A stretch of DNA of 64,000 nt from JAAGZL01 sp050291725 (GTDB lineage: Bacteria; Pseudomonadota; Gammaproteobacteria; Chromatiales; Chromatiaceae). Within the stretch, counting starts at the first letter, position 1. The number at the start of each line of letters is the position of its first letter. The stretch is from NCBI GenBank assembly GCA_050291725.1, contig JBNKKH010000028.1, positions 1 to 64,000 on the forward strand, written 5' to 3'. Positions 8,477-16,280 of the stretch are shown here, in pieces. Made by a program: the position numbers and the translations under genes. The notes beneath the pieces were generated by a model that was not told where the DNA came from, did no database searches, and saw only the letters and a list, made by a program, of their open reading frames with translations.

Positions 8477-8962
8477 TCAATAATCATCCATATGCCGCCA
8501 CTCCGCATCTTCCACCCAAGTGGTGGGGTGTTGGAGAAACTCAATCAAGTTATCCAAAATGAGATAGTGTTTGGCCTCTTCTCCAGCTATCAACAGACAC
8601 ATCTCTTTTTGCTCTGGATCCGATATCTCTTCCGCCTTCTGTTCGTAGGTCTCCTGGCTTATCTTCTCCACATCCCGCGCCTTGGTATAGACATCAATCA
8701 TGCTCTGATTCACCGCACCCTGAATTCCATTATCCTTCATTTCGGAAAACAGGCTTTTAATTTTGCTGATATGGTTATTTCCACTACGGCTTACAGGCTG
8801 CTCCTCTTTCATCTGCAGAAATGTTTCATAGTGCTCAGCCTCTGCATCAGCCAGATATTCGAATACCCTTTTGACACCAGTGTCTTCAGCCTTGGCGGCT
8901 AGTTCACGATAGTACTCCTCGCCATCTTTCTCCATCTGTAGGGCATAGTCGATAATACTCAT
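8477..8962 (-). CDS. Ferritin-like (rubrerythrin-type) di-iron protein
   Basis: A 161-residue four-helix di-iron protein. Two helix pairs carry the expected ligands: EKDGEEYYREL with AEAEHYE in the first half, and SQETYEQKAEE with AGEEAKHYLIL in the second, giving two ExxH sites. No rubredoxin domain is present. The start is ATG at 8962 because GAGGAG lies seven bases ahead; the longer GTG frame at 8977 would overlap that site. Such proteins use peroxide or store iron. It lies 36 bp upstream of acnA on the same strand and may be co-transcribed. The gap 8978-9243 is AT-rich and I see no gene in it. Confidence 0.8.
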   Translation of the reverse strand: MSIIDYALQMEKDGEEYYRELAAKAEDTGVKRVFEYLADAEAEHYETFLQMKEEQPVSRSGNNHISKIKSLFSEMKDNGIQGAVNQSMIDVYTKARDVEKISQETYEQKAEEISDPEQKEMCLLIAGEEAKHYLILDNLIEFLQHPTTWVEDAEWRHMDDY

Positions 8963-9243
8963 ATTGGTTCTCCTCACAGTTCAGGAATATCCGTAAACTT
9001 ATACAGTTTTTATCTATTTATAGTGCAATTTTAAGCACCCTTAGTTGTAGAGTGTAGTTTATATTATAAGTACTTCACTGCGTGGGAGAATTTTTTTGAA
9101 AAGATTAAACGGCTACAAGCGCGACATTTAACTCTAACTAACTGATGTAGATGATGCTTATTTCTTATCAATTGTTATTATAAGCAAACGCAATAATTGA
9201 TCGGGTAACGCTCAGGAGATAAAGATAAAAATATCAGGGTAAG

Positions 9244-10719
9244 TTAAAGTACAAAAGAGACAATAACGCATAATCCTTGACCATCTTCTGTATCTGTCAG
9301 CACAACTTCAGCGCCATGCAAATCAGCTATCTGCTTAACAATAGAAAGGCCTAGACCACTACCTCGCGCCTCAACATCGTCTCCGCGCTGAAAGCGTTGA
9401 AACAGCTCTTCTCTTTTTGCCTTTGGTATCCCTGGGCCGCTGTCCTTAACAACCAGACAGACCGCATCATCCTCTTGCACTAATTGCACCTGCACCTCCC
9501 CACCAGCAGGTGTATAGCGTATTGCGTTATCCACCAGATTTCGTACCAGAATGCTTAAGGTAGCTTCATCTCCAGGAATGCCTGCCAAAGCATCAGGGCT
9601 ATGCAAGGAAAGCTCGACCTGCTTCTTAAGTGCATGTTCACTAATCATAGCAAGTACATCTGTTACTACAGAACGTAGATCGATTCTCTGTTGCAGAATA
9701 GTCTCTCTTTGCATGGTATCGGCACGAGCCAAAGTTAGCAGCTGTTCCAGCAGGTGCGTGGTGCGATCCACGCCACTGACTATCTCATTCAGAAATACCG
9801 CATTCTCCTCACTATTGTCATCAAGCTGTTTTACCTGGGCTTGAGTCTTTAGGCCAGCCAGTGGCGTGCGCAGTTCATGGGCGGCGTTAGCGGTAAAACG
9901 CCGCTCGTTTTCCATAGCTTTCTGCACGCGCAGGAACAGCCGGTTCAAAGAGTCTATTATGGTAACCACTTCTCCTGGAACACTGTCTGTGGGTATCGGT
10001 TGCAGTGAGCCTGGGTCCCTTCTCTCAACCGTCTCAGCCACCTTATCCAACGGCCGCAATCCTTTACCAATAGTTGCCCAGATAATTAATCCCAGTATTG
10101 GCAGGGAGAGAAACATGGGCCACAGGCTGTTGATAAGTATCGCCTTAACAGTTTCCTGACGCACAGCCATCCGTTCACCTACATGCACTCGTAGACTTGG
10201 ATCCTCTAAGCTTAGGCCGAATACGCGCCACCCGTCATCACCGTCGTCCAGGTTATTAAACCCATCGCGGTCTAAACGAAATGATGGGGCATTGGGAGAG
10301 CGCAGCATGGGCCGGTCATCGCCATATCTCACAATAAAAGCGATCTTCGATTCGTACTTGTGTCCTGGATTGCTTTCACTCGGTAGCAGGGAGAGGTAAT
10401 CCTCTCGATTCTTCGGGTCTGTCTCTTTCCCGTACTTTATTACCAACTGGGTCAACAGCGGCGAACGCCACAGCGCCTTCTCTCCCAGTTCTGAAACCAG
10501 GCGTTGCAGAACCTCCCTTCTCTCCACCTCCTCATCCGCCTCATGGATGAGCAAGCTTGCCAGTACCCGTGCCTCTTGAGCTAGAGCAGCGTCAAACACC
10601 TCTTCCACCTCAGACTGCGCCGCCCGATATACAAATAGGATCACCACACCCCACAGTATGACTACAACTGTAATCAAACCAAGCAGAAGTCGTTTATGAA
10701 TAGTACGGACAGATCGCAT
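9244..10719 (-). CDS. Sensor histidine kinase, QseC/PmrB-like
   Basis: A 491-residue inner-membrane kinase. TM1 is at about residues 11-31, a periplasmic sensor domain of some 150 residues follows, and TM2 is in the segment WPMFLSLPILGLIIWATI, followed by HAMP. The phospho-acceptor His is in NAAHELRTPLAGLK. The ATP site shows LVDNAIRYTPAGG, DSGPGIP and GSGLGLSIVKQ. The start follows the response-regulator stop by 2 bp, so the two are translated together. It is the last gene of a seven-gene operon that begins at 15727. QseC/PmrB relatives sense catecholamines, metals or envelope change; the ligand here cannot be read, but the operon suggests a lipid-derived or envelope signal. Confidence 0.9.
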   Translation of the reverse strand: MRSVRTIHKRLLLGLITVVVILWGVVILFVYRAAQSEVEEVFDAALAQEARVLASLLIHEADEEVERREVLQRLVSELGEKALWRSPLLTQLVIKYGKETDPKNREDYLSLLPSESNPGHKYESKIAFIVRYGDDRPMLRSPNAPSFRLDRDGFNNLDDGDDGWRVFGLSLEDPSLRVHVGERMAVRQETVKAILINSLWPMFLSLPILGLIIWATIGKGLRPLDKVAETVERRDPGSLQPIPTDSVPGEVVTIIDSLNRLFLRVQKAMENERRFTANAAHELRTPLAGLKTQAQVKQLDDNSEENAVFLNEIVSGVDRTTHLLEQLLTLARADTMQRETILQQRIDLRSVVTDVLAMISEHALKKQVELSLHSPDALAGIPGDEATLSILVRNLVDNAIRYTPAGGEVQVQLVQEDDAVCLVVKDSGPGIPKAKREELFQRFQRGDDVEARGSGLGLSIVKQIADLHGAEVVLTDTEDGQGLCVIVSFVL

Positions 10720-10721
10720 CT

Positions 10722-11393
10722 CTAGCTATCCGCCTTGTATTTATGAATGGTATAACCGACCCCACGCACTGTATGAATCAGCTCTTTACCCAGTTTTTTG
10801 CGCAGGTGGTGAATATAGACCTCCATGGCGTTACTCTCTACTCCCTCCTCCCAGCCGTACAGCACCTCTTCCAACTGTTCGCGGGAAAGAACTCGACCAC
10901 GGTTGTTAAGCAACGCCTCCAGCACCGCAAACTCATGGCTGCCCAAAGAGACGATCTCACCTTTAAAAGATACACTACGCGCAGCAGGATCGACATTCAG
11001 CTCGCCGTGCTGGATAACGGCCGCAGCACGCCCCTCGCGCCGACGAGTAATAGATCGCAATCTGGCAGCAACCTCCATCAGATCAAACGGTTTGATCAAA
11101 TAGTCATCAGCCCCCTGATCCAATCCGGTGATGCGGTCTTGGACCGTATCCCGTGCGGTTAGCACCAGCACTGGCAGATCGTTATTGGCCTCACGCAGCT
11201 TGCGCAAGACTTCCAGGCCATCTTGACGAGGCAGACCAAGATCCAGGATCAGGGCATCCAGATGCTCGGTGGCCAACGCCTGTTCAGCGGCAACACCATC
11301 CCGCACCCAGTCCACCGTATAGCCAAGCTTCTGCAGCCCGGTGGAAAGCCCGTCTCCCAGTAGTTGATCATCTTCCGCTAACAATACCCGCAT
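10722..11393 (-). CDS. OmpR-family response regulator, QseB/PmrA-like
   Basis: A two-domain regulator of 223 residues. The receiver domain has the acidic pocket EDD (7-9), phospho-acceptor D51 in LILDLGLP, Thr in LTARD and Lys in IKPFD. The winged-helix domain ends with EVYIHHLRKKLG and TVRGVGYTI. I chose the ATG at 11393 because the receiver begins there (MRVLLAEDD); the longer frame to 11477 would add a basic, non-conserved leader. That start lies 26 bases inside the TPR gene. The partner kinase follows directly. A direct repeat of the PmrA/QseB type in front of the operon (15775-15791) is a likely autoregulatory target. Confidence 0.9.
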   Translation of the reverse strand: MRVLLAEDDQLLGDGLSTGLQKLGYTVDWVRDGVAAEQALATEHLDALILDLGLPRQDGLEVLRKLREANNDLPVLVLTARDTVQDRITGLDQGADDYLIKPFDLMEVAARLRSITRRREGRAAAVIQHGELNVDPAARSVSFKGEIVSLGSHEFAVLEALLNNRGRVLSREQLEEVLYGWEEGVESNAMEVYIHHLRKKLGKELIHTVRGVGYTIHKYKADS

Positions 11394-12063
11394 AGCCGCT
11401 TTTCTGAGTTTCCTGATTTTTCTGAGTTTTCGCCTGGTTAAGAGCCGTGCGCACCTCTTGCCTGCGCCCAGCATCAAACACCGGACGCTCTCGAATAACA
11501 GGGGCAGCCAATGCCTGTTTAAAGGCCTTAATTGCTCCAGCGTAATCTCCTTGGCTCATCAAGAAATCACCATAAAAGTAGTTCTGATCTAAACCATTTG
11601 GATTCAGCTGCAAGCCCTTGGTCAGGTAAGATTTAGCTTTTTTATCACTACCAAACCCCAACGGCCACCCTGGGACCTGATAGTACAGACTACCCAAAGA
11701 TGTGTATACAGAGCCTGCTAATGCGTTGGCATTGATCTTTTTTGCTGTTAGCAGCAGATCCCTTGCCTTGGTTACAAAATCCATGGCTTTGAGTTTTGCT
11801 ACTCCCCGCAACTCTCCAGCCATGCTGGCTAAAATGATCGCCTCCCACACCATAGGTTCCGCCTGACCCGGATTTGCACTGGTTACGGCATGGGCCTTTT
11901 TGGCTAAACTCTCAAAAGCTGTTTTACGTTTAGCCTTAGGTGTTTGATAGTTAACCTGAGCCCACTGTTTACTCAGTGCACGTACCTCTGGACTCATCTG
12001 TGCCCATAATGGCGTAGTGAAGGCAATACAGAATATAAGTGTAGCCACTATACGGAATTTCAT
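11368..12063 (-). CDS. Periplasmic TPR-repeat protein
   Basis: A 231-residue exported protein of unknown role. A signal peptide (residues 1-21, cleavage after PLWA) precedes an all-helical body. Weak TPR-like helices lie at about 40-130, and a clear TPR pair at about 140-190 (AKSYLTKGLQLNPNG, DYAGAIKAFKQAL). The Lys/Gln-rich tail (TQKNQETQKSG) comes from a low-complexity stretch that overlaps the response-regulator start. The gene overlaps the upstream dehydrogenase by four bases. Its place between biosynthetic and sensory genes suggests a periplasmic partner of the pathway or of the kinase; this is inference. Confidence 0.7.
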   Translation of the reverse strand: MKFRIVATLIFCIAFTTPLWAQMSPEVRALSKQWAQVNYQTPKAKRKTAFESLAKKAHAVTSANPGQAEPMVWEAIILASMAGELRGVAKLKAMDFVTKARDLLLTAKKINANALAGSVYTSLGSLYYQVPGWPLGFGSDKKAKSYLTKGLQLNPNGLDQNYFYGDFLMSQGDYAGAIKAFKQALAAPVIRERPVFDAGRRQEVRTALNQAKTQKNQETQKSGYAGIVSGR

Positions 12064-12866
12064 TGGGACTCTCCTCTGGCAAAGGGTGACATCTTTAAAT
12101 TTTGCTTAAATAGCGCCTTATCCACCAAGCGTGGAAACAGGGCGTTGATGCGGACGAACAGGGACTCAGGAAAACCCAGATAGAGCTCCTTCTTGCCGCT
12201 GACGACACTTTCGACGATACGGGATGCAACCCAAGCTGGCTCATCCATGTTCATCTTCACCTCCTGCGCCATCTGGTAGACAGCGCTGGAATTCAGCTTA
12301 GTCTTTACTGCCCTGGGTGCAATATAAGTTACACCTATATTGGTATCTGCCAGCTCCCGGCGCAGGGCTTCAGTGAACCCTCTCAGTCCGAACTTACTGG
12401 CAGAATAGGCGGCAAACCAAGCGAATGCGATAGAACCAAAAGTGGAACCAATATTTACAATTCGACCATGGTCTTTCTCAATCATTTGCGGAAGCAGACG
12501 CCGGGTAATCAACATGGGGGTAATGGTGTTAAGCCGAATAATGCGTTCCAATACTGCAGGATCCTCTTCGGCAAATGGGCGGAAACTTTGCTGCCCAGCA
12601 TTGTTGATCAAAAGATCTACTCCACCAAGCTCCTTTACCGCTTGGTCTACCGCAGCATCTCGCTGTGCCGCATCCAAAAGATCGGCCTCTATGACCAGAC
12701 TGCTGCCTCCTGTGCTGTTTATGCTATTGGATAACTCATCCAACACCGCACGGTTTCGACCCAACAGGGCAATGGCTGCACCTTGCGCAGCCAGAGCTTT
12801 GGCCGTCTCAGCTCCAATACCTCCAGCCGCCCCAGTCAGAATAGTTTTTACGCCGTCTAGTTTCAT
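12060..12866 (-). CDS. Short-chain dehydrogenase/reductase
   Basis: A cytoplasmic NAD(P)-dependent oxidoreductase of 268 residues. The nucleotide motif TGAAGGIG is at 11-18, NNAG at 88-91, and the catalytic Ser near 141 is followed by YSASK (Y154, K158). The classical SDR fold is complete, with a C-terminal extension that may bind an acyl substrate. The start is ATG at 12866, with GGAGG eight bases ahead; in-frame Mets upstream overlap that site. The stop overlaps the TPR gene by four bases. In this operon it may reduce or oxidise a fatty-acyl product of the ligase and di-iron enzyme. Confidence 0.88.
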   Translation of the reverse strand: MKLDGVKTILTGAAGGIGAETAKALAAQGAAIALLGRNRAVLDELSNSINSTGGSSLVIEADLLDAAQRDAAVDQAVKELGGVDLLINNAGQQSFRPFAEEDPAVLERIIRLNTITPMLITRRLLPQMIEKDHGRIVNIGSTFGSIAFAWFAAYSASKFGLRGFTEALRRELADTNIGVTYIAPRAVKTKLNSSAVYQMAQEVKMNMDEPAWVASRIVESVVSGKKELYLGFPESLFVRINALFPRLVDKALFKQNLKMSPFARGESQ

Positions 12867-12885
12867 ATCTGATACCTCCATACTG

Positions 12886-13563
12886 TTAGGCCGCTTCGGC
12901 ATCCTTGTGGGGAATCAAAGGCAACCCTCTAAAGATATCGCCATACAGTTTGTAAAAACGCTTAGCTGTATGGATCACAAACTGACGGTCTTCCTCACTC
13001 TCTATGCGGTTGACCACCTTCTCGAAATGATCCATGTGGGAGATATCCAGAGCGCCGTGGCTATTCAGGTAACTGAAGGCCTCATCCGGCAGTTTTAGGC
13101 TGCTCTGAATATTCTTGGCCGCCTCAAGGGCGATATTTATGCTGGTCCCTTCCAGCACCAGCACCATCCCGAACAGGCCAATAGGATTGCGGCGCTGTAC
13201 CACGTCATAGGCATAGGCGCACATCAGCTCCGCAGCCAAACCTGGTTCTTCATTCCGCACCGCCTCCGCATCGCCTCCGCACACCTTGATGTCGTTGAGG
13301 ATCCACTCCTGATGTCCCAACTCCTCTTCGATGTAATGAGCGATGGCGTCACGCATCCATTCAGCGGCATGGGGAACCCTTGAGCCACAGGCCATCAGCA
13401 GTGGAGTTGTGTGTTTAACGTGATGATAGGCCTGGGTAAGAAAGGCTATATAGCTCTGCAAAGAGAGCTCACCTCTGGCACCCTTTTGAATAAAGGGTAT
13501 TGATAGAAGCTCCTGGCGTTCGGCCTCGGTTGCTTGGTTAAGTTCCGCATAAAAACTACTCAT
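12886..13563 (-). CDS. Haem-oxygenase-like di-iron oxidase/TenA-like protein
   Basis: A 225-residue all-helical protein of the TenA/iron-containing redox enzyme superfamily. Candidate iron ligands are the H47-H48 and H51 cluster, E81-x2-H84 (EELGHQEW), E138 (VLEGTS), and H169, D173, H176 and H179 (SHGALDISHMDHF). This pattern resembles haem-oxygenase-like di-iron oxygenases such as UndA, which makes 1-undecene from lauric acid, more than thiaminase TenA. The 3' end lies 20 bp from the dehydrogenase start and the 5' end overlaps the ligase by four bases. Acting on an acyl group activated by the neighbouring ligase is my inference. Confidence 0.75.
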   Translation of the reverse strand: MSSFYAELNQATEAERQELLSIPFIQKGARGELSLQSYIAFLTQAYHHVKHTTPLLMACGSRVPHAAEWMRDAIAHYIEEELGHQEWILNDIKVCGGDAEAVRNEEPGLAAELMCAYAYDVVQRRNPIGLFGMVLVLEGTSINIALEAAKNIQSSLKLPDEAFSYLNSHGALDISHMDHFEKVVNRIESEEDRQFVIHTAKRFYKLYGDIFRGLPLIPHKDAEAA

Positions 13564-15059
13564 GAAACCAACTCCTCTTGGTATAGTGATTCAATCTTTT
13601 GTTGATAAACTTGATCAATGATTTGCCGGCGTATGCGCCCGGTGCCCGAGAGCTGTCCATTGAGCGGAGAAAATGGTTCATCAGCCAGTGTCCAACGAGT
13701 GATACGGGCATAATCAGGAAGAGTACTATTCACCCGAGCAATAGATGTAGCTATGCCCTCTGCTGTGCTACCGGGTGTGACCACAATCACTGCCACATTC
13801 CAGGGCTTGCCCTCACCGAACACCGCAGCTTGGACAATAGATTTCTCCAGCACCAACTCCCGTTCCACCCACTCTGGAGATACGTTACGTCCATAGGCGG
13901 TAATAAAGATGTTGCGGCGTCTACCGCTCAGGTAGAGAAAACCATCCTCATCTAGATAACCTATATCGCCAGTACGCCACCAGCCGTCATCCAGTTGCGG
14001 AGCAGTCTCACCCAAATAACCGGCAAACAGGTTACCTGAAACCAACACCTCTCCATCCTCATCAATGCGTAGTTGCGTATGCGGCAAGGGACGACCAACG
14101 GACCCAAGCTTATACTGGGAAGCTGTATTCAGAGTTGTGACAGATGCGCATTCAGAAAGGCCGTAGCCTTCGAATACCGGTAGATTCAGCCGGCGCGCCC
14201 GCGCCAACAACTGTAAAGATGCCGATGCACCGCCAACCGCAATAAAGCGCAGCTGCTCTGGCTGGGGTGAGCCTTGCTCTATAGTCTCCACCAGCCCCTG
14301 CAGAATTTGTGGAGTTAGAATCACGCTGGTAGCGTTACTACTTTGTACAGCACCTAGCATGGCTGCTGCATCCAAACCAGCCGCACCTTTTAGGCCGGTA
14401 TCTGCCAATGATGGCAAAACCGCTGTGGCTCCTGTCCACAGAGATACATAGAGCCCGGCAATATTTTCTAACAATACAGACAGCGGCATTAGCGCCAGAT
14501 GGCGATCGCCCTCCCGAACATCCACTGTACTAGCTAATGATTCAACCACAGATTCGATCTTTTCCCATGGCAGCATCACCCCTTTTGGCTCACCTGTGGT
14601 ACCGGAGGTATATGTAACCTTAGCCACATCGGACGGCACTGAGGCACCATCACCAAAGGCATTTATCAGAGCAACTTTTTGCCCCATAACTGGTATATGG
14701 TCCCAAGATTCGTCTACGGTGTTCAATGCCCGGCTCTTAAACAGCTCAGGGTTATCGCTAACCACAGCTTGCACGCCAGCCTGTTTCAAACAGTGCTGCA
14801 CCTGTTGAGCGGAGAAGAATGGAGGAATAGGCACCAGAGTGATGCCCATGAACAATGCAGCCAGATCAAACAGCACCCACATAGGCCCGTTATCCATATC
14901 CAAGCCCAGGGTGGTTATCCTATGTTTCCTCAGCTTGAGAGCAACTCTATAAAGCTCTACTACCAACTCCAGGTAATCCAGATCATAGCCCTTGCCGCTA
15001 AGTGCCAAAGCACGAGGCCTTTGGCATGCATGTTCCAGGATACGGTCAAACAGCTTCAT
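13560..15059 (-). CDS. Acyl-CoA/AMP-forming ligase (long-chain type)
   Basis: An adenylate-forming enzyme of 499 residues that should activate a carboxylic, probably fatty, acid with ATP. The phosphate loop YTSGTTGEPKG lies at 150-160. The substrate/adenine motif reads EGYGLSECASVTTLN, the hinge GDIGYLDEDGFLYLSGRRRN is complete, and the C-terminal tail IESLY is long-chain type. The ATG at 15059 overlaps the previous stop (ATGA) and has GGGAGG ahead; the longer frame is unlikely. The last motif, where the catalytic Lys normally sits (TGK), reads SGTGRIRR, so Arg replaces Lys. That may weaken adenylation or mark a subfamily. Confidence 0.85.
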   Translation of the reverse strand: MKLFDRILEHACQRPRALALSGKGYDLDYLELVVELYRVALKLRKHRITTLGLDMDNGPMWVLFDLAALFMGITLVPIPPFFSAQQVQHCLKQAGVQAVVSDNPELFKSRALNTVDESWDHIPVMGQKVALINAFGDGASVPSDVAKVTYTSGTTGEPKGVMLPWEKIESVVESLASTVDVREGDRHLALMPLSVLLENIAGLYVSLWTGATAVLPSLADTGLKGAAGLDAAAMLGAVQSSNATSVILTPQILQGLVETIEQGSPQPEQLRFIAVGGASASLQLLARARRLNLPVFEGYGLSECASVTTLNTASQYKLGSVGRPLPHTQLRIDEDGEVLVSGNLFAGYLGETAPQLDDGWWRTGDIGYLDEDGFLYLSGRRRNIFITAYGRNVSPEWVERELVLEKSIVQAAVFGEGKPWNVAVIVVTPGSTAEGIATSIARVNSTLPDYARITRWTLADEPFSPLNGQLSGTGRIRRQIIDQVYQQKIESLYQEELVS

Positions 15060-15727
15060 GCTGCTGCCCTCCCTGCCATCCCGGCATGGGACCATAACTG
15101 CCCTAGCGTTGACTGGGTCTGCAGCTGTTGTTGCAAAATTCGATATCCGGGTTTGATCAAGCCAGCCATAACCCTAGGCTTCTGATCATAATAGCGTCCC
15201 CACGCTTCCAACTCATCTGACTTAAGTCGCTTTGGATCAGCATATCCCAACTCAATAGGATCTAACCCCATACGGCTAAAGGCATTGCACAATACCGGTC
15301 CAGCAGTGAACACCACCCACTTCTCATCTGATGCATATAGGTATGCAGTCAATGCAGTTATGAGCCAACGACCTCCTCCGGCTCCGGATACGGCAAGATT
15401 ACCCACCTCGACTATGCCATCACGAGCAACTGGGCTATTTGTCTTAGCCGCCAGCAGTTGCTCAACCGGACGGTCCAGATACTGCTCCAAAAACAGTTCA
15501 TCGTCCCTTGCCCGGCGCAGACCGAGAGCACCCATTAGCTGACCAGCATCACTGCGCAGACTCATTAGTTCTGGCATGAAATGTTTTACGTGGGCAGCAT
15601 AAGCCTGGAGAAAAGAGACTTGAATAAAGCGCTCAACCTCTGACCGATTGCAGTCATGAAGTGCGCTCATTTCTACCTTGGTAGGAAATGTACTATTTCT
15701 GTTGTCACTGTGTTTAAAGTTCGCCAT
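15056..15727 (-). CDS. Thermostable-haemolysin-family protein
   Basis: A 223-residue protein with no signal peptide, matching the Vibrio delta-thermostable haemolysin family from memory. Key segments are the N-terminal VERFIQVSFLQAYAAHVKHF followed by MPELMSLR, then LFLEQYLDRPVE, IVEVGNLA and WVVFTAGPVLCNAFSRMGLD. The fold is thought to resemble N-acyltransferases, so it may be an acyl-transferring enzyme rather than a pore former; that is inference. It heads the seven-gene operon and overlaps the ligase start by four bases. Its promoter region (15728-15851) carries an OmpR-family-like direct repeat. Confidence 0.8.
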   Translation of the reverse strand: MANFKHSDNRNSTFPTKVEMSALHDCNRSEVERFIQVSFLQAYAAHVKHFMPELMSLRSDAGQLMGALGLRRARDDELFLEQYLDRPVEQLLAAKTNSPVARDGIVEVGNLAVSGAGGGRWLITALTAYLYASDEKWVVFTAGPVLCNAFSRMGLDPIELGYADPKRLKSDELEAWGRYYDQKPRVMAGLIKPGYRILQQQLQTQSTLGQLWSHAGMAGRAAA

Positions 15728-15760
15728 TTTTCCCGCCCATAGCAGTTAAGATGGGCAAAC

Positions 15761-15791
15761 TTTACAAAACGAAGCTTAACGCTTTCTTAAA
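15761..15791 (-). promoter_or_regulatory. Putative PmrA/QseB-type box and -10 of the lipid operon
   Basis: On the plus strand, CTTAAC-GCTTT-CTTAAA at 15775-15791 is a direct repeat with an 11-bp period, one helical turn. It is the form bound by PmrA/QseB-type regulators. On the minus strand it overlaps the expected -35 position of a -10-like TGTAAA at 15761-15766, ahead of the ATG at 15727. The regulator encoded in this operon is of that type. Confidence 0.45.
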
Positions 15792-15851
15792 CAATCAAAG
15801 ATAAAGCGGTATTTTTTTATTATTAGCTAGCAAGATCGCGCAGGGAGCCGT

Positions 15852-16217
15852 TCACTCTTTAGCTTGTTGCAGTCGTTTTAGAAACACCTGCATCTCCTTA
15901 GCAGCTTGAATATCCCCCCTGTCTGTGGCCACCTTTATGCCTTTGGTTAAAACCTGTTCCGCAAGCTCAAACTCTCTGCTTTGCTGCAGGACTTTGCCAT
16001 ATAGCTTCCAGGCTGCGGAGTATTGTGGGTCAAGCTCAACTGACTTGGCTAAGTGTTCTTTGGCTTGCTCCAAGTCGTTCTCTTTCAGGTAGGCGCTACC
16101 TACACTAAAACGCAACAGGGCGTTATCCGGGTCTTTCTCAAGCAGTTTTAGTAGATTATCTAACACTCCCTTCACCCTGCCCTCTCCCCCCAGGAGAGAG
16201 GGGAAACATGTTGCCAA
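15852..16217 (-). CDS. Small TPR-repeat protein
   Basis: A 121-residue soluble protein, mostly tandem TPR helices (ALLRFSVGSAYLKENDLEQA, AAWKLYGKVLQQSREFELAE). Such proteins act as scaffolds; the partner is unknown. The true start may be later. The first 14 codons cover a CCCTCTCCCCCC-type hairpin sequence and look non-conserved. GTG codons at residues 15 and 18 precede the first TPR helix and would exclude it. It lies between the lipid operon and the persulfide dioxygenase but is probably transcribed alone. Confidence 0.7.
   Translation of the reverse strand: MATCFPSLLGGEGRVKGVLDNLLKLLEKDPDNALLRFSVGSAYLKENDLEQAKEHLAKSVELDPQYSAAWKLYGKVLQQSREFELAEQVLTKGIKVATDRGDIQAAKEMQVFLKRLQQAKE
16170..16206. 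repeat. Pyrimidine-rich hairpin element (CCCTCTCC...GGAGAGAGGGG)
   Basis: TTCACCCTGCCCTCTCCCCC at 16171-16190 is followed by AGGAGAGAGGGG at 16192-16203, an imperfect inverted repeat. It resembles dispersed CACCCT...CCCTCTCC elements found in many proteobacterial genomes. Only one copy is visible in this window. It covers the annotated 5' end of the small TPR gene. Confidence 0.4.
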
Positions 16218-16280
16218 TAATTTAATTATTAGGCCTCCTATGTTATTTTCAAGGCAATAGTAGAGTCCGAGGTAACAAGT

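Noticed and set aside
10825..11103. Plus-strand frame opposite the response regulator
   Set aside because: It is the antisense shadow of a well-supported gene, rich in Ser and Arg as such shadows are.
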